The notes under the pieces are model-generated. The model had not been told where the DNA came from and ran no database searches. It was given only the letters and a program-made list of their open reading frames with translations. The position numbers and the translations under genes are program-made. A stretch of 64,000 bases of DNA from Flagellimonas yonaguniensis (GTDB lineage: Bacteria > Bacteroidota > Bacteroidia > Flavobacteriales > Flavobacteriaceae), in assembly GCF_029193885.1 (NCBI RefSeq), contig NZ_JARFVB010000015.1:1-64000 (forward strand). Direction: 5' to 3'. Shown piece by piece: positions 7,006 through 18,750 of this stretch (position 1 is the first letter of the stretch; each line of letters begins with the position of its first letter).

Positions 7006-8544
7006 TTAATTCAATCTATAGAGCTGTTTGTAATAATCGTCCACGGATTTTTTCCATGTAAAACGCTTTTTCCGTGCTGCGGCTTGTATTTTTTTCCAGT
7101 TCGGCTTATCATTTTCGAACACATCCAGAGCAATGTCAAAAGCCTCCAACATGCTTTTTATTTTTTCATCGTAACTGTTCCCATCAAAGGAAAAACCCGT
7201 TTTCATATGCTCTACGGTGTCCTTTAATCCACCCGTGTGGTGAACCAAGCAAGGGTTTCCGTTTCGCATGGCCAACATCTGACTGATACCACAGGGTTCA
7301 AAGAGACTGGGCATGAAATAAAGATCGGATTCCAAGTATATGGAATCAATCAGTTTTTCCGATTGACCATTGGTAAAGATAAAGTTCTTGTGTTCGTAAC
7401 TCAATTTCCTGAAGAGTTCCTCATACTCCGGTGCACCTGTTCCCAATAGCATAAAGATCCCATCCACCTTTTCCAGGCGTTTCAGGATTTCCACAAATGC
7501 CTCGGGCGATCGCATGAAGAAATAAAACTTTTGCTCCGTTAAACGTGCTACACTGGATGCAATGAATTTTGGTCTTTCCTCTACAAAAGCCATGATTTTC
7601 TCTCCGGTATGGGCCAAAAAATCGGCTTTGTATTTTTTATCCTCTTGTTGTAGCCACCCAAACAATGCCTTGACCGTATTCCGGTAAATATTGCCTTTCT
7701 TTTCTTTGTTGATGTTCTTGTAGTTGCAACCGTTCAAAATACCGAATAAGCGTCCTTCCTCATCCGCTGTTTGCAAATCTTTTTCCAGTCCTTCCCCTCC
7801 AATGAATTCGGGTGGGGAACTGGGCAGCAACACATCCTCTTTATAGGAAGGTGAAACGGTATGCACGGCATCTGCAAAGCGAATCCCCACGGCCATAAGA
7901 TTGATGCAATCCTGATACCTGTAATCCATCAATTTTTGATAGTCCAAGGGCACATTGGGAAACCAGTTTTTGACGGAGGAATAGTTGCCATCAAACGGAC
8001 GAATTCCTTGTATCGCCAAATTGTGGATACTATACACGATACGTATGTCCTTTAAGTTGGTATACTCAGGATGATATTCCCTCAAAAACAACAATAGACT
8101 GGAGTGCCAGTCGTGCAAGTGCACCAAATCCACCTCTCCAAATGCGCCTTGTTTAATGGCTTCGGCCACGGCCGTACAAAAGATGAAGTATTTGATGGCA
8201 TCCGTATAGAAAGGCTCTTCTGGGTCGTTGTGGTATATGTGTGCGATATCCCCAGCTTCTATTTCTGGATGGTGCAGCACATAATGGAAAATATTCGGGA
8301 ATTCTTTCTTGGGCTGAACCTCGTACAATTCCGCTGTATAACCTATCCCGCGTAAAGTGAAATTCAACGTGGTCCTGGGCAATCCCCCATGGTGGAGTCT
8401 GGAGTAAGCGGGCACCACTACGTGCACTTTATCGCCGCGTTCGGAAATTTGCCTGGGCACATCACGGACCACGTCGCCCATACCACCGGCTTTGCAATTC
8501 TCTAAAGCATCATTCTCGGCAGCGACAAAAAGAAAGTTATTCAT
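7006..8544 (-). CDS. glgA: Glycogen/starch synthase, GT5 family
   Basis: This enzyme transfers glucose from ADP-glucose to alpha-1,4-glucan chains. The 512 residues have two GT-B Rossmann halves. The N-terminal AENDALENCKAGGMGDVVRD carries KAGG, a variant of the KTGGL nucleotide-sugar loop. HDWHSSL follows, and the C-terminal half has SLFEPCGISQML with the conserved E-P-C-G and then HHTGGLKDTV. GlgC, GlgB and GlgP are not in the window, so the pathway is only partly represented. It stands alone between gltA and eno. I find no good promoter box in the 66 bp between its ATG and the eno terminator. Confidence 0.88.
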   Translation of the reverse strand: MNNFLFVAAENDALENCKAGGMGDVVRDVPRQISERGDKVHVVVPAYSRLHHGGLPRTTLNFTLRGIGYTAELYEVQPKKEFPNIFHYVLHHPEIEAGDIAHIYHNDPEEPFYTDAIKYFIFCTAVAEAIKQGAFGEVDLVHLHDWHSSLLLFLREYHPEYTNLKDIRIVYSIHNLAIQGIRPFDGNYSSVKNWFPNVPLDYQKLMDYRYQDCINLMAVGIRFADAVHTVSPSYKEDVLLPSSPPEFIGGEGLEKDLQTADEEGRLFGILNGCNYKNINKEKKGNIYRNTVKALFGWLQQEDKKYKADFLAHTGEKIMAFVEERPKFIASSVARLTEQKFYFFMRSPEAFVEILKRLEKVDGIFMLLGTGAPEYEELFRKLSYEHKNFIFTNGQSEKLIDSIYLESDLYFMPSLFEPCGISQMLAMRNGNPCLVHHTGGLKDTVEHMKTGFSFDGNSYDEKIKSMLEAFDIALDVFENDKPNWKKIQAAARKKRFTWKKSVDDYYKQLYRLN

Positions 8545-8610
8545 GAGGGAAAATTTGAATGGGTGTTTAGTTAAACCATTAATTTAACCAAACTTTGTTA
8601 TTGAAACAAA

Positions 8611-8642
8611 AAAAAGCCTTTCCCATTTGAGAAAGGCTTTTT
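8611..8642 (-). terminator. Terminator after eno
   Basis: AAAAAGCCTTTC pairs with GAAAGGCTTTTT across the 8-base loop CCATTTGA. Arms are 12 bp, with T-rich flanks in the minus-strand direction, 22 bp after the eno stop. It should also insulate glgA from eno read-through. Confidence 0.88.
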
Positions 8643-8664
8643 GTATGCTAAATAATCATTATGC

Positions 8665-10238
<1,574 letters not shown>

Positions 10239-11351
10239 TTAGTTTTTCCTAGCCTTGATCAAATCGAAGAACTGGTCGAACAGATAATCTGCATCGTGTG
10301 GACCAGGACTTGCTTCTGGGTGGTATTGCACCGAGAACACATCCTTGTTCTTCATTTTGATTCCTGCCACGGTTTGATCATTCAAATGGGTGTGGGTAAT
10401 CTCCAGCTCCGCATTGGCTTCGGTCTCTTCCCTGTTCACGGCAAATCCATGGTTTTGGGAAGTGATTTCCCCTTTGCCTGTCATCAAGTTTAGGATGGGG
10501 TGATTAATCCCTCTATGTCCATGGTGCATTTTATAAGTGGAAACACCATTGGCCAAGGCCAATACTTGGTGTCCTAAACAGATTCCGAACAATGGTTTGT
10601 CGGAAGCCATCATTTCCTTTGTGGCCGCCACTGCATCCGTCAAAGGTTCGGGATCCCCGGGTCCATTGGATATAAAATATCCATCCGGATTCCATTCCTT
10701 CATGTCATCATAGGATGAATTGTATGGAAACACTTTGATATAGGCTCCACGTTTTGCCAAGTTTCTCAAGATGTTCTTTTTGATTCCGATATCCAAAGCA
10801 GAAATCTTGACTTCGGAATTTTCATCACCGTAGAAGTAAGGCTCTTTTGTGGAAACCTTGGATGAAAGCTCAAGTCCTTCCATACTTGGCACCTGCTTTA
10901 ACTCTTCTTTTAAGGCATCGATGTCGTCCACTTTTGTGGAAATCAATGCGTTCATGGCACCATTATCCCTAATGTAGCTTACCAAAGCACGGGTGTCCAC
11001 ATCTGAAATGGCCAATAGGTTGTTCTTGTCCAAGAACTCCAATAGACTCATATCTGCACTGGGCCTAGAATAATCGTAACTGAAATTTTTACAAATAAGG
11101 CCGGCAATCTTAATGGAATCGGATTCAATTTCATCTACATGGGTGCCATAGTTACCAATGTGGGCATTCGTGGTTACCATTAACTGCCCGTAGTAAGATG
11201 GGTCGGTAAAAATTTCCTGATAACCTGTCATCCCGGTATTGAAACATACTTCCCCTACTGCGGTACCTTCTCTTCCCCCAACGGCCTTGCCATAGAATAT
11301 GGTTCCATCCGCCAACAAAATCAACGCTTTTTTCTTTGTGTGATACTTCAT
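10239..11351 (-). CDS. carA: Carbamoyl-phosphate synthase small (glutaminase) subunit
   Basis: CarA hydrolyses glutamine and channels ammonia to CarB for carbamoyl phosphate used in pyrimidine and arginine synthesis. The 370 residues have the N-terminal small-subunit domain (DGTIFYGKAVGG, FNTGMTGYQEIFTDPSY) and a class I glutamine amidotransferase domain with FISNGPGDP, the nucleophile cysteine in FGICLGHQVLALA, and the His/Glu pair in VQYHPEASPGPHD. The carB gene is not adjacent. It lies 96 bp after rplQ but is separated from it by a strong terminator, so it needs its own promoter in 11352-11388, where no perfect box is seen. Confidence 0.97.
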   Translation of the reverse strand: MKYHTKKKALILLADGTIFYGKAVGGREGTAVGEVCFNTGMTGYQEIFTDPSYYGQLMVTTNAHIGNYGTHVDEIESDSIKIAGLICKNFSYDYSRPSADMSLLEFLDKNNLLAISDVDTRALVSYIRDNGAMNALISTKVDDIDALKEELKQVPSMEGLELSSKVSTKEPYFYGDENSEVKISALDIGIKKNILRNLAKRGAYIKVFPYNSSYDDMKEWNPDGYFISNGPGDPEPLTDAVAATKEMMASDKPLFGICLGHQVLALANGVSTYKMHHGHRGINHPILNLMTGKGEITSQNHGFAVNREETEANAELEITHTHLNDQTVAGIKMKNKDVFSVQYHPEASPGPHDADYLFDQFFDLIKARKN

Positions 11352-11388
11352 TTTGTGCTCTAGTTTCAGTTAACAAAAAAACATAAAA

Positions 11389-11416
11389 AAAAGGATAAGT
11401 TCTCACTTATCCTTTT
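11389..11416 (-). terminator. Terminator ending the ribosomal superoperon
   Basis: AAAAGGATAAGT and ACTTATCCTTTT are perfect 12-bp arms around a TCTC loop, followed on the minus strand by a run of T. It lies 31 bp after the rplQ stop. Confidence 0.9.
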
Positions 11417-11447
11417 TCCTAAAATACAATAGTTAATAACATTCTTC

Positions 11448-11951
11448 TTATTCTTCAGAATCGTCAGTTTTGGTTTCAGCTGCTGGAGCAGGTGCTTCAG
11501 CTTTCTTGGCACCACCACCTCTTCTACTTCTTCTGGTTGATTTCTTTTTAGGCTTACCTGCGTTGTAAAGCTCATTGAAATCCACCAACTCGATCATTGC
11601 CATGTCAGCGTTATCTCCCAAACGATTACCCAACTTAATGATCCTTGTGTAACCTCCTGGCCTATCACCAACTTTTTCAGCTACGGTGCTGAACAATTCT
11701 GTCACAGCCTCTTTACTTCTCAAGTTACTGAAAACAACCCTTCTGTTGTGCGTACCTTTTTCGGTAGTCTGATTGTTCTCGGTCTTTGCTTTCGTGATCA
11801 AAGGCTCGATAAACTGCTTCAACGCTTTGGCTTTTGCAACCGTAGTGTTGATTCTTTTATGCTCTATTAGGGAACATCCCATGTTGGCCAACATTGCCTT
11901 TCTATGGGCGGCTGTTCTACCTAAGTGATTAAACTTCTTTCCGTGTCTCAT
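11448..11951 (-). CDS. rplQ: 50S ribosomal protein L17
   Basis: This is the last gene of the block. The L17 core is complete ([20 protein letters not shown], with [21 protein letters not shown] near residue 110). At 167 residues it is about 40 longer than the Escherichia coli protein because of a C-terminal tail, first basic ([16 protein letters not shown]), then Ala/Pro-rich and acidic. Such tails occur in Bacteroidota L17. The gene follows rpoA after 60 bp and is followed by the operon terminator. Confidence 0.97.
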   Translation of the reverse strand: MRHGKKFNHLGRTAAHRKAMLANMGCSLIEHKRINTTVAKAKALKQFIEPLITKAKTENNQTTEKGTHNRRVVFSNLRSKEAVTELFSTVAEKVGDRPGGYTRIIKLGNRLGDNADMAMIELVDFNELYNAGKPKKKSTRRSRRGGGAKKAEAPAPAAETKTDDSEE

Positions 11952-12011
11952 TGTTCTATGTTATCATCTTGCTACCAGATCCTATTTTTAAAGGAGAGCA
12001 AAATATGATTA

Positions 12012-13004
12012 TTAATCTTTATCTAATTTGTATTTGGAAAGGTCCATTCCAAACTGAAGACCTTTGTTGATGACCAATTCTTCCAATTCGGTCAATGATT
12101 TTTTACCGAAGTTTCTGAACTTCATCAAATCGTTCTTGTTGAAGGAAACCAAATCTCCCAAAGTATCCACTTCGGCAGCTTTAAGACAGTTCAACGCCCT
12201 TACGGACAAGTCCATGTCCACCAATTTAGTTTTCAACAACTGACGCATGTGCAATGATTCTTCATCATAAGTCTCGGTCTGCGCGATTTCATCAGCTTCC
12301 AAAGTGATGCGCTCATCGGAGAACAACATAAAGTGGTGAATCAAAACCTTAGCGGCCTCGGTCAAGGCATCTTTTGGGTGGATGGAACCATCAGTGATGA
12401 TTTCGAAAACCAATTTTTCATAATCGGTTTTTTGCTCTACCCTATAGTTTTCGATACTGTATTTTACGTTCTTTACAGGAGTGTAAACGGAATCAACCGC
12501 AATGCTTCCCAAAGGTGCATTGGATTTTTTGTTTTCCTCAGCTGGAACATAACCACGACCTTTTTCGATAACGATTTCCAAGTTGATGCTCACCTTAGGA
12601 TCCATGTTACAGATGACCAAGTCTGGGTTCAGTACTTGGTATCCTGAGATGAACTTTTGGAAGTCACCAGCTGTCATTTGTTCTTTTCCGCTTACGGAAA
12701 CAGATACAGTCTCGCTCTCAACATCATCAATCTGTCTTTTGAACCTAACTTGTTTTAGGTTCAGGATAATTTCTGTAACGTCTTCAACAACGCCTGGTAT
12801 AACAGAAAACTCATGTTCAACTCCATCTATGCGCACAGAAGTGATGGCAAAACCTTCCAAAGAGGAAAGCAAAACCCTTCTCAGCGCATTCCCAACTGTT
12901 AATCCATACCCAGGTTCCAAAGGACGAAATTCGAATTTCCCCTCGAAATCTGTTGAATCGATCATTATAACTTTATCGGGCTTCTGAAAATTAAGTAATG
13001 CCAT
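12012..13004 (-). CDS. rpoA: RNA polymerase alpha subunit
   Basis: The alpha subunit dimerises to nucleate RNA polymerase assembly. The 330 residues contain the N-terminal assembly domain ([20 protein letters not shown], about 26-45) and the C-terminal helix-hairpin-helix domain ([20 protein letters not shown] and [13 protein letters not shown], about 255-320) that contacts DNA and activators. It lies between rpsD (21 bp) and rplQ (60 bp), the usual alpha-operon position. Confidence 0.98.
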   Translation of the reverse strand: MALLNFQKPDKVIMIDSTDFEGKFEFRPLEPGYGLTVGNALRRVLLSSLEGFAITSVRIDGVEHEFSVIPGVVEDVTEIILNLKQVRFKRQIDDVESETVSVSVSGKEQMTAGDFQKFISGYQVLNPDLVICNMDPKVSINLEIVIEKGRGYVPAEENKKSNAPLGSIAVDSVYTPVKNVKYSIENYRVEQKTDYEKLVFEIITDGSIHPKDALTEAAKVLIHHFMLFSDERITLEADEIAQTETYDEESLHMRQLLKTKLVDMDLSVRALNCLKAAEVDTLGDLVSFNKNDLMKFRNFGKKSLTELEELVINKGLQFGMDLSKYKLDKD

Positions 13005-13025
13005 AATTGGATTAATGTTGAATTC

Positions 13026-13631
13026 TTATTTAGAGTATAATTCGACGATCAGTTGCTCCTTGATATTCTCAGGGATCTGAAGTCTTTCTGGAACGGCAAC
13101 GTAAGTACCTTCTTTCTTTTCAGAGTTCCAAGTGATCCATTCGTAAACGCTGCTGTTATTGGCCAACGAATCTTCAATGGATTGTACGGATTTTGATTTT
13201 TCCCTAACACCAACTACATCGCCTGCTTTTAGTGAATAGGATGGAATGTTCACCACCTCTCCGTTTACGGTAATGTGACGGTGGGATACCAACTGACGGG
13301 CTCCTCTTCTTGATGGGCTGATCCCCATTCTGAAAACCACGTTGTCCAAACGAGACTCACACAATTGAAGCAATACCTCACCGGTAACGCCTTCTTTTCT
13401 TTTGGCCTCTGCAAAAAGATTACGGAATTGCTTTTCCAAAATACCGTAAGTGTATTTTGCTTTCTGCTTCTCCATCAACTGGATTGCATATTCCGATTTT
13501 TTACCACGGCGTCTGTTGTTCCCGTGTTGTCCTGGAGGGTAATTTTTCTTTTCGAATGACTTGTCATCTCCGAAAATCGCTTCTCCGAATTTTCTAGCGA
13601 TTTTTGTTTTTGGTCCTGTATATCTTGCCAT
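13026..13631 (-). CDS. rpsD: 30S ribosomal protein S4
   Basis: The 201-residue primary 16S rRNA binder is complete, with an S4 RNA-binding domain around [13 protein letters not shown] and [13 protein letters not shown]. The N-terminus lacks the CxxC-type zinc ligands of some S4 proteins. It is preceded by a 108-bp spacer with several possible hairpins, much longer than most gaps in the block. S4 is a known translational autoregulator in E. coli and Bacillus, so that spacer may be its control site. Confidence 0.97.
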   Translation of the reverse strand: MARYTGPKTKIARKFGEAIFGDDKSFEKKNYPPGQHGNNRRRGKKSEYAIQLMEKQKAKYTYGILEKQFRNLFAEAKRKEGVTGEVLLQLCESRLDNVVFRMGISPSRRGARQLVSHRHITVNGEVVNIPSYSLKAGDVVGVREKSKSVQSIEDSLANNSSVYEWITWNSEKKEGTYVAVPERLQIPENIKEQLIVELYSK

Positions 13632-13679
13632 CTTCTGTTAATTTGAAAGTGCGATTATGAATTAAGGCTTATCCTTCGA

Positions 13680-13720
13680 TAATCTAACTGCACCTTCGGG
13701 TGAAGACCCTTTTGGGGCCA
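13680..13720 (-). promoter_or_regulatory. Hairpin-rich leader upstream of rpsD
   Basis: Within the rpsK-rpsD spacer, CACC-TTCG-GGTG (13691-13702) is followed by CCC-TTTT-GGG (13707-13716) and preceded by a weaker TTATC/ATAA pair. There is no T-run for simple termination. The position before S4 suggests an autoregulatory mRNA structure, which is unproven. Confidence 0.4.
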
Positions 13721-13739
13721 TTATTGATTCAATGAATAA

Positions 13740-14132
13740 TTAAACTCTTCTTCTTTTAGGTGGTCTACAACCGTTGTGCGGTAGTGGAGTAACGTCAACG
13801 ATTTCTGTTACTTCGATTCCTGAGTTGTGAATGGAACGGATAGCGGATTCCCTACCGTTACCTGGTCCTTTTACATAAACCTTCACTTTTCTCAATCCTG
13901 CTTCGTGAGCAACTTTAGCACAATCCTCTGCTGCAATCTGAGCTGCGTAAGGAGTGTTCTTTTTTGAGCCTCGGAATCCCATTTTTCCAGCGGAAGACCA
14001 TGAGATAACATCACCTTTCTTATTGGTAAGGGAAATAATGATGTTGTTGAAAGATGCAACCACGTGCGCCTCTCCGGTAGATTCTACGACTACTTTGCGC
14101 TTCTTAGCTGTTTTAGTACTTGCCTTTGCCAT
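13740..14132 (-). CDS. rpsK: 30S ribosomal protein S11
   Basis: The 130-residue platform protein of the small subunit is complete, with [38 protein letters not shown] and the C-terminal [15 protein letters not shown]. It follows rpsM after 12 bp. The next gene, rpsD, is separated by the 108-bp structured spacer. Confidence 0.98.
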   Translation of the reverse strand: MAKASTKTAKKRKVVVESTGEAHVVASFNNIIISLTNKKGDVISWSSAGKMGFRGSKKNTPYAAQIAAEDCAKVAHEAGLRKVKVYVKGPGNGRESAIRSIHNSGIEVTEIVDVTPLPHNGCRPPKRRRV

Positions 14133-14144
14133 ACTACCTACTTA

Positions 14145-14519
14145 TTATTTAGTTGCTTTTTTCTTGTTGGCAACTGTTTTTCTTTTTCCTTTTCTGGTCC
14201 TAGAGTTGTTTTTGGTACGTTGACCTCTCAATGGCAATCCAGACCTGTGGCGAATTCCACGGTAACAACCAATGTCCATCAGTCGCTTGATGTTCATTGA
14301 GGTTTCTGAGCGAAGCTCTCCTTCAATGGTGTAAGCTCCCACCGCTTCCCTGATTTTACCGATTTCTTCATCGGTCCAATCGGAAACCTTGGTATCTTCA
14401 CTTACTTGGGCCGCTGCCAAAATTTCCTGCGCCCTACTTTTACCTATACCGAAGATGTAGGTAAGCGAAATAACGCCACGCTTTTGTTTAGGTATATCTA
14501 CCCCTGCAATTCTTGCCAT
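14145..14519 (-). CDS. rpsM: 30S ribosomal protein S13
   Basis: S13 is the small-subunit head protein that bridges to the large subunit. Its 124 residues have [20 protein letters not shown] at the start, then [31 protein letters not shown] and a lysine-rich tail. It follows rpmJ after 2 bp. Confidence 0.98.
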   Translation of the reverse strand: MARIAGVDIPKQKRGVISLTYIFGIGKSRAQEILAAAQVSEDTKVSDWTDEEIGKIREAVGAYTIEGELRSETSMNIKRLMDIGCYRGIRHRSGLPLRGQRTKNNSRTRKGKRKTVANKKKATK

Positions 14520-14521
14520 AA

Positions 14522-14638
14522 TTACCCTTGTCTTTGTTTAAATCTAGGATTCTTTTTGTTGATTACATACAATCTGCCCTTTCTGCGAACAATCTTGCAG
14601 TCGGCACTTCTCTTCTTTATTGATGCTCTTACTTTCAT
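14522..14638 (-). CDS. rpmJ: 50S ribosomal protein L36 (zinc-free form)
   Basis: This is a 38-codon gene: [20 protein letters not shown], then [18 protein letters not shown]. Length and ends (MKVRAS, KQRQG) are those of L36. Only one cysteine remains and the usual CxxC...C...H zinc ribbon is lost, so this is a C-minus paralogue expected to work without zinc. It sits between infA (4 bp) and rpsM (2 bp), the conserved place. Confidence 0.95.
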   Translation of the reverse strand: MKVRASIKKRSADCKIVRRKGRLYVINKKNPRFKQRQG

Positions 14639-14642
14639 GTAA

Positions 14643-14858
14643 CTAGTATCTATACGTAATTCTTGCTTTTGTTAAATCGTATGGACTCATTTCCAACTTT
14701 ACTTTATCACCGGGAAGCAACTTTATATAGTGCATACGCATTTTCCCAGAGATGTGCGCCGTTACCACGTGCCCATTTTCCAATTCTACCCTGAACATTG
14801 CATTGGACAATGCTTCAATGATAGTCCCGTCTTGTTCTATTGCTGGCTGCTTTGCCAT
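14643..14858 (-). CDS. infA: Translation initiation factor IF-1
   Basis: The 71-residue single OB-fold factor binds the A site during initiation. [40 protein letters not shown] and the R(M)[11 protein letters not shown] segment are all canonical. It lies 4 bp after secY. The map and adk genes that often accompany infA are absent here, and adk is instead fused to hpt at 43849-44955. Confidence 0.98.
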   Translation of the reverse strand: MAKQPAIEQDGTIIEALSNAMFRVELENGHVVTAHISGKMRMHYIKLLPGDKVKLEMSPYDLTKARITYRY

Positions 14859-14862
14859 AAAT

Positions 14863-16206
14863 TTATGCTACTTTTCTGTTTTTACCGGTTTTCATCAAGC
14901 CGTCGTAATGTCTGTTCAACAAATAGGAATTTACTTGTTGCACAGTGTCTATCGCTACACCTACCATAATCAACAGTGATGTACCTCCATAAAACAATGC
15001 CCAGCCGGCCTGCACATCCATCAGCTTAACCACTACCGCTGGCAATACCGCCAACAAGGCCAAAAAGATAGATCCAGGTAATGTAATCAAGGACATTATT
15101 TTGTCCAAATAGTTTCCTGTTTCCTTTCCAGGGCGTATACCTGGGATGAAACCACCACTTCTTTTCAAATCATCGGCCATTTTGTTCGTTGGCACAGTGA
15201 TCGCTGTATAGAAGTAAGTGAATATGATGATCAATACTGCAAATAGGATGTTGTAAGCCAGCCCGAATATATCGGCGAACTGTACTTCCATCCATTGTCC
15301 TGCAGCAGTATCATTAAATGTTTTCCCAATCAAACTTGGTGCGAACATAATTGCCTGTGCAAATATAATGGGCATTACACCGGATGCATTCAACTTAAGT
15401 GGAATGTACTGACGTGCTCCCATTACGTTCTTTTCGTATCCACCAGAAGCTGTTCTCCTTGCGTACTGTACTGGAATCTGTCTTACTGCCATGGTCAAAT
15501 AAACACTGGCCAAAATTACCAAGAACCAAACAATCACCTCAATCAACATAAACATGATACCACCTGTATTGTTGGTTGTTCTTGATACGAATTCCTGTGC
15601 AAACGCTTGTGGCATTGTTGCGATGATACCTACCATAATCAACAAGGAAATACCGTTTCCGATTCCCTTATCGGTAATTTTCTCACCCAACCACATGGCG
15701 AACACACATCCTGTTACCAATATGATAACGGCTGGAACGATAAAATCCAAACCTTTGCCCAAAACAAATGCACTGTCCGGCACACCTAGGGCACCAAGAC
15801 CGTACAAATAAGCAGGGGCTTGAACGATACAGATACCTATTGTTAACCAACGGGTAATCTGGTTGATGGTTTTTCTACCGCTCTCCCCTTCTTTTTGTAG
15901 CTTTTGAAGATAAGGAATCGCTATTCCCATCAACTGCACCACAATGGAAGCGGAGATATAGGGCATAATACCCAAAGCGAATACCGAAGCATTCGCGAAA
16001 GCACCGCCCGTAAAAGCATTCAGAATACCCAAGATACCATTTTCAGTCTGCGAGGATAATTCCGCCAACTGGGCGGTATCAATACCAGGAAGGACAACTT
16101 GGGCACCGAAACGGTACACCAATAACAATCCCAATGTTAGGATAATACGTTGTCTCAATTCATCTATCTTCCAGATATTTGATATGGTCTCAATAAATTT
16201 CTTCAT
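14863..16206 (-). CDS. secY: Protein translocase subunit SecY
   Basis: SecY is the channel subunit of the Sec translocon in the inner membrane. The 447 residues have ten predicted transmembrane helices, a plug region near [20 protein letters not shown], cytoplasmic loops with PVQYARR and SGVMPIIFA, and the signature segment [14 protein letters not shown]. It is co-translated with rplO (11 bp) and infA (4 bp). Confidence 0.98.
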   Translation of the reverse strand: MKKFIETISNIWKIDELRQRIILTLGLLLVYRFGAQVVLPGIDTAQLAELSSQTENGILGILNAFTGGAFANASVFALGIMPYISASIVVQLMGIAIPYLQKLQKEGESGRKTINQITRWLTIGICIVQAPAYLYGLGALGVPDSAFVLGKGLDFIVPAVIILVTGCVFAMWLGEKITDKGIGNGISLLIMVGIIATMPQAFAQEFVSRTTNNTGGIMFMLIEVIVWFLVILASVYLTMAVRQIPVQYARRTASGGYEKNVMGARQYIPLKLNASGVMPIIFAQAIMFAPSLIGKTFNDTAAGQWMEVQFADIFGLAYNILFAVLIIIFTYFYTAITVPTNKMADDLKRSGGFIPGIRPGKETGNYLDKIMSLITLPGSIFLALLAVLPAVVVKLMDVQAGWALFYGGTSLLIMVGVAIDTVQQVNSYLLNRHYDGLMKTGKNRKVA

Positions 16207-16217
16207 GCTATAACTTC

Positions 16218-16670
16218 TTATAAACTTATTGCTTCACCTCCTGCTGACTCAATGGCAGCTTTAGCGGAAGCAGTAAATTTATGTACAGATACTTTAAGGG
16301 AGGCTTTCAATTCGCCATCGCCCAATATCTTTACCAAATCGTTTTTGTGGGCCAATCCGTTCTCAATTAGAGTTTCCAAAGTAACTTCGTTTTTCACGGT
16401 TCCCTTGTCAACCAATTCTTGGAGTTTGCCCAAATTGATTCCTGTGTACTCTTTTCTGTTCATGTTAGTAAAACCGAACTTGGGTACACGTCTTTGCAAT
16501 GGCATCTGACCACCTTCGAAACCAATCTTTTTGGAATATCCAGATCTAGACTTGGCCCCTTTGTGTCCACGGGTAGATGTTCCTCCTTTTCCAGAACCTT
16601 CTCCACGTCCTACACGTTTTCCTTCTTTGTGCACAGCGCCATCCGCTGGTTTAAGATTATTCAAATCCAT
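16218..16670 (-). CDS. rplO: 50S ribosomal protein L15
   Basis: The 150 residues begin MDLNNLKPADGAVHKEGKRV, followed by the Gly/Lys-rich extension GRGEGSGKGGTSTRGHKGAK that threads into 23S rRNA, and by FEGGQMPLQRRVPKFGF. It follows rpmD after 13 bp. Confidence 0.98.
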   Translation of the reverse strand: MDLNNLKPADGAVHKEGKRVGRGEGSGKGGTSTRGHKGAKSRSGYSKKIGFEGGQMPLQRRVPKFGFTNMNRKEYTGINLGKLQELVDKGTVKNEVTLETLIENGLAHKNDLVKILGDGELKASLKVSVHKFTASAKAAIESAGGEAISL

Positions 16671-16683
16671 GTGCCTTTATATT

Positions 16684-16863
16684 TTAAGCTTCCTCAGTGG
16701 AAACCAAGTGTTTTACCTTATTTACCATTCCAAGGATACTAGGAGTTGCTTCATGCTCAACTTCCTGTCCGATCTTTTTCAGTCCAAGAGCCTCCAAAGT
16801 TCTTTTTTGGTCTTGTGGCTTTTTAATGCCGCTCTTTATTTGCTTAACCTTAATCTTTGACAT
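16684..16863 (-). CDS. rpmD: 50S ribosomal protein L30
   Basis: This 59-codon gene encodes MSKIKVKQIKSGIKKPQDQK, then RTLEALGLKKIGQEVEHEAT and a short acidic end. L30 hallmarks are the ferredoxin-like KIKVKQIKSGI strand and the LGL.KIG turn. It lies between rpsE (12 bp) and rplO (13 bp). Confidence 0.96.
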   Translation of the reverse strand: MSKIKVKQIKSGIKKPQDQKRTLEALGLKKIGQEVEHEATPSILGMVNKVKHLVSTEEA

Positions 16864-16875
16864 AATATCCTCTAT

Positions 16876-17400
16876 TTATCCTTTAAAGACTTTTTCCAAG
16901 GAAACCCCTCTTTGCTTGGCAACGGTATCGGCGCTTCTCAATTGCAACAAGGCATCGAAAGTTGCTTTTACCACGTTGTGTGGGTTGGATGATCCTTGGG
17001 ATTTAGAAAGTACATCCTGTACTCCAACTGCTTCCAATACGGCTCTTACTGCTCCACCGGCAATTACCCCGGTACCATGGGATGCAGGCTTTATGAAAAC
17101 CCTTGCTCCACCGTACTTCCCTTTTTGTTCGTGGGGAAGTGTTGCTTTGGTCAAAGGAATACGAACCAGGTTCTTCTTGGCATCCTCTATAGCTTTAGCG
17201 ATGGCCGTTGCTACTTCTTTGGATTTTCCCAAACCATGTCCAACTACTCCGTTTTCATCACCAACAACGACTATTGCCGAAAAACCAAAGGCTCTACCAC
17301 CCTTTGTTACCTTGGTAACCCTTTGTACTCCAACCAAACGGTCTTTCAAATCCAGTCCACCTGGCTTTACTGTCTCTACGTTTTTGTAATTCTGGTACAT
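16876..17400 (-). CDS. rpsE: 30S ribosomal protein S5
   Basis: The 174 residues contain the double-stranded-RNA-binding S5 domain ([37 protein letters not shown]) and the C-terminal domain ([20 protein letters not shown]). The loop VTKGG near residue 35, where spectinomycin-resistance changes map in E. coli, looks wild type. Confidence 0.98.
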   Translation of the reverse strand: MYQNYKNVETVKPGGLDLKDRLVGVQRVTKVTKGGRAFGFSAIVVVGDENGVVGHGLGKSKEVATAIAKAIEDAKKNLVRIPLTKATLPHEQKGKYGGARVFIKPASHGTGVIAGGAVRAVLEAVGVQDVLSKSQGSSNPHNVVKATFDALLQLRSADTVAKQRGVSLEKVFKG

Positions 17401-17406
17401 AGTTTC

Positions 17407-17760
17407 TTAGAATTTTAGTCCTGCTTCCCTAGCTCCTTCAGCCAATGATTTTATTCTTCCGTGATATAGGTTTCCTCCCCTATCAAAAGCAACGGCTTCC
17501 ACACCAAGCTTAAGAGCTTTTTCAGCTATGGCCTTACCCACGTTGGCCGCAACTTCGGATTTCGAACCTTTGGAGTCGACATCCTTATCTCTGGATGAAG
17601 CCGCCGCCAAAGTTACACCTTTATTGTCGTCAATCAACTGGGTATATATTTCTTTATTGCTTCTGAACACAGACAACCTTGGTCTTGCTTCAGTTCCGAA
17701 GGATACTTTGCGTATTCTTCTTCGGATGCGTAATTTTCTTTCAGTCTTAGATAATCCCAT
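17407..17760 (-). CDS. rplR: 50S ribosomal protein L18
   Basis: L18 is the 117-residue 5S rRNA-binding protein. The basic N-terminus ([15 protein letters not shown]) and the core [20 protein letters not shown] and [20 protein letters not shown] are canonical. It is spaced 6 bp from rpsE and 11 bp from rplF. Confidence 0.98.
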   Translation of the reverse strand: MGLSKTERKLRIRRRIRKVSFGTEARPRLSVFRSNKEIYTQLIDDNKGVTLAAASSRDKDVDSKGSKSEVAANVGKAIAEKALKLGVEAVAFDRGGNLYHGRIKSLAEGAREAGLKF

Positions 17761-17771
17761 AGTCTTAATTA

Positions 17772-18314
17772 TTAAGCTGATTTACCTGCTTTTCTTCTTA
17801 ATTGCTCACCTACAAACTTGACACCTTTTCCTTTGTAAGGTTCTGGCTTACGGAAGGATCTGATCTTGGCGGCCACTTGACCTACCAACTGCTTGTCGTG
17901 AGATGTTAGTTTTACAATTGGGTTTTTCCCTTTTTCGGAGATTGTCTCAATCTTCACTTCGGGAGCGATGTCCAGAACAATATTGTGAGAGAATCCGAGG
18001 GCCAAATCCAATTTTTGTCCTTGGTTGCTGGCTCTGTAACCAACACCTACAAGTTCCAATTCCTTGGTCCATCCATTGGTCACACCTTCTACCATATTAT
18101 TGATAAGAGCGCGGTATAACCCATGCTTTGATTTGTGTTTATTGTCATCGGAAGGTCTTTCCAAAACAACACTTCCGTCCTCGACCTTTATGTCAATCCC
18201 TGAAAACTCTTGTGTAAGCTCTCCCAATTTACCTTTTATAGTAACCAAGGAATCCTTCACTTCCACAGTGACTCCCTCAGGAATATTTACTGGACTGTTA
18301 CCTATTCTAGACAT
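17772..18314 (-). CDS. rplF: 50S ribosomal protein L6
   Basis: The 180 residues make two tandem L6 domains, from [20 protein letters not shown] to the C-terminal [16 protein letters not shown], which contacts the sarcin-ricin loop region. Both ends are intact. Confidence 0.98.
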   Translation of the reverse strand: MSRIGNSPVNIPEGVTVEVKDSLVTIKGKLGELTQEFSGIDIKVEDGSVVLERPSDDNKHKSKHGLYRALINNMVEGVTNGWTKELELVGVGYRASNQGQKLDLALGFSHNIVLDIAPEVKIETISEKGKNPIVKLTSHDKQLVGQVAAKIRSFRKPEPYKGKGVKFVGEQLRRKAGKSA

Positions 18315-18333
18315 TTTTCTTCTCTTTTCTCAA

Positions 18334-18732
18334 TTAATATACGTAGCACAATACCTCACCACCTACGTTCTCTTGCTGGGCTTGCTTGCTGGTCATAACT
18401 CCATGGGAGGTTGACACGATAGCGATTCCCAATCCGTTCAATACTCTAGGCAAATCGTTAGAGTTTGAATACTTTCGCAGACCGGGCTTACTTACCCTCT
18501 GCAATTTTTTAATGATAGGCTCCTTGGTAAATTTATCGTACTTAAGGGCGATTTTGATGTTCCCTTGTACTTTATCTTCCTCGAACTTATAGCTCAAAAT
18601 ATATCCTTGATCGAACAATATTTTGGTAATCTGTCTCTTTAGATTGGAAGCCGGGATATCTACAACCCTATGACCTGCCTTGTTGGCATTTCTCAATCTG
18701 GTCAAATAATCTGAAATTGGATCTGTAAGCAT
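18334..18732 (-). CDS. rpsH: 30S ribosomal protein S8
   Basis: S8 is a 132-residue central 16S rRNA binder, with TDPISDYLTRLRNANKAGHR at the start and STSHGVMTSKQAQQENVGGE near the end. S8 is the translational repressor of the spc operon in E. coli. No equivalent target is obvious next to rplE here. Confidence 0.98.
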   Translation of the reverse strand: MLTDPISDYLTRLRNANKAGHRVVDIPASNLKRQITKILFDQGYILSYKFEEDKVQGNIKIALKYDKFTKEPIIKKLQRVSKPGLRKYSNSNDLPRVLNGLGIAIVSTSHGVMTSKQAQQENVGGEVLCYVY

Positions 18733-18750
18733 TTCTTTTCTTTATCTAAA

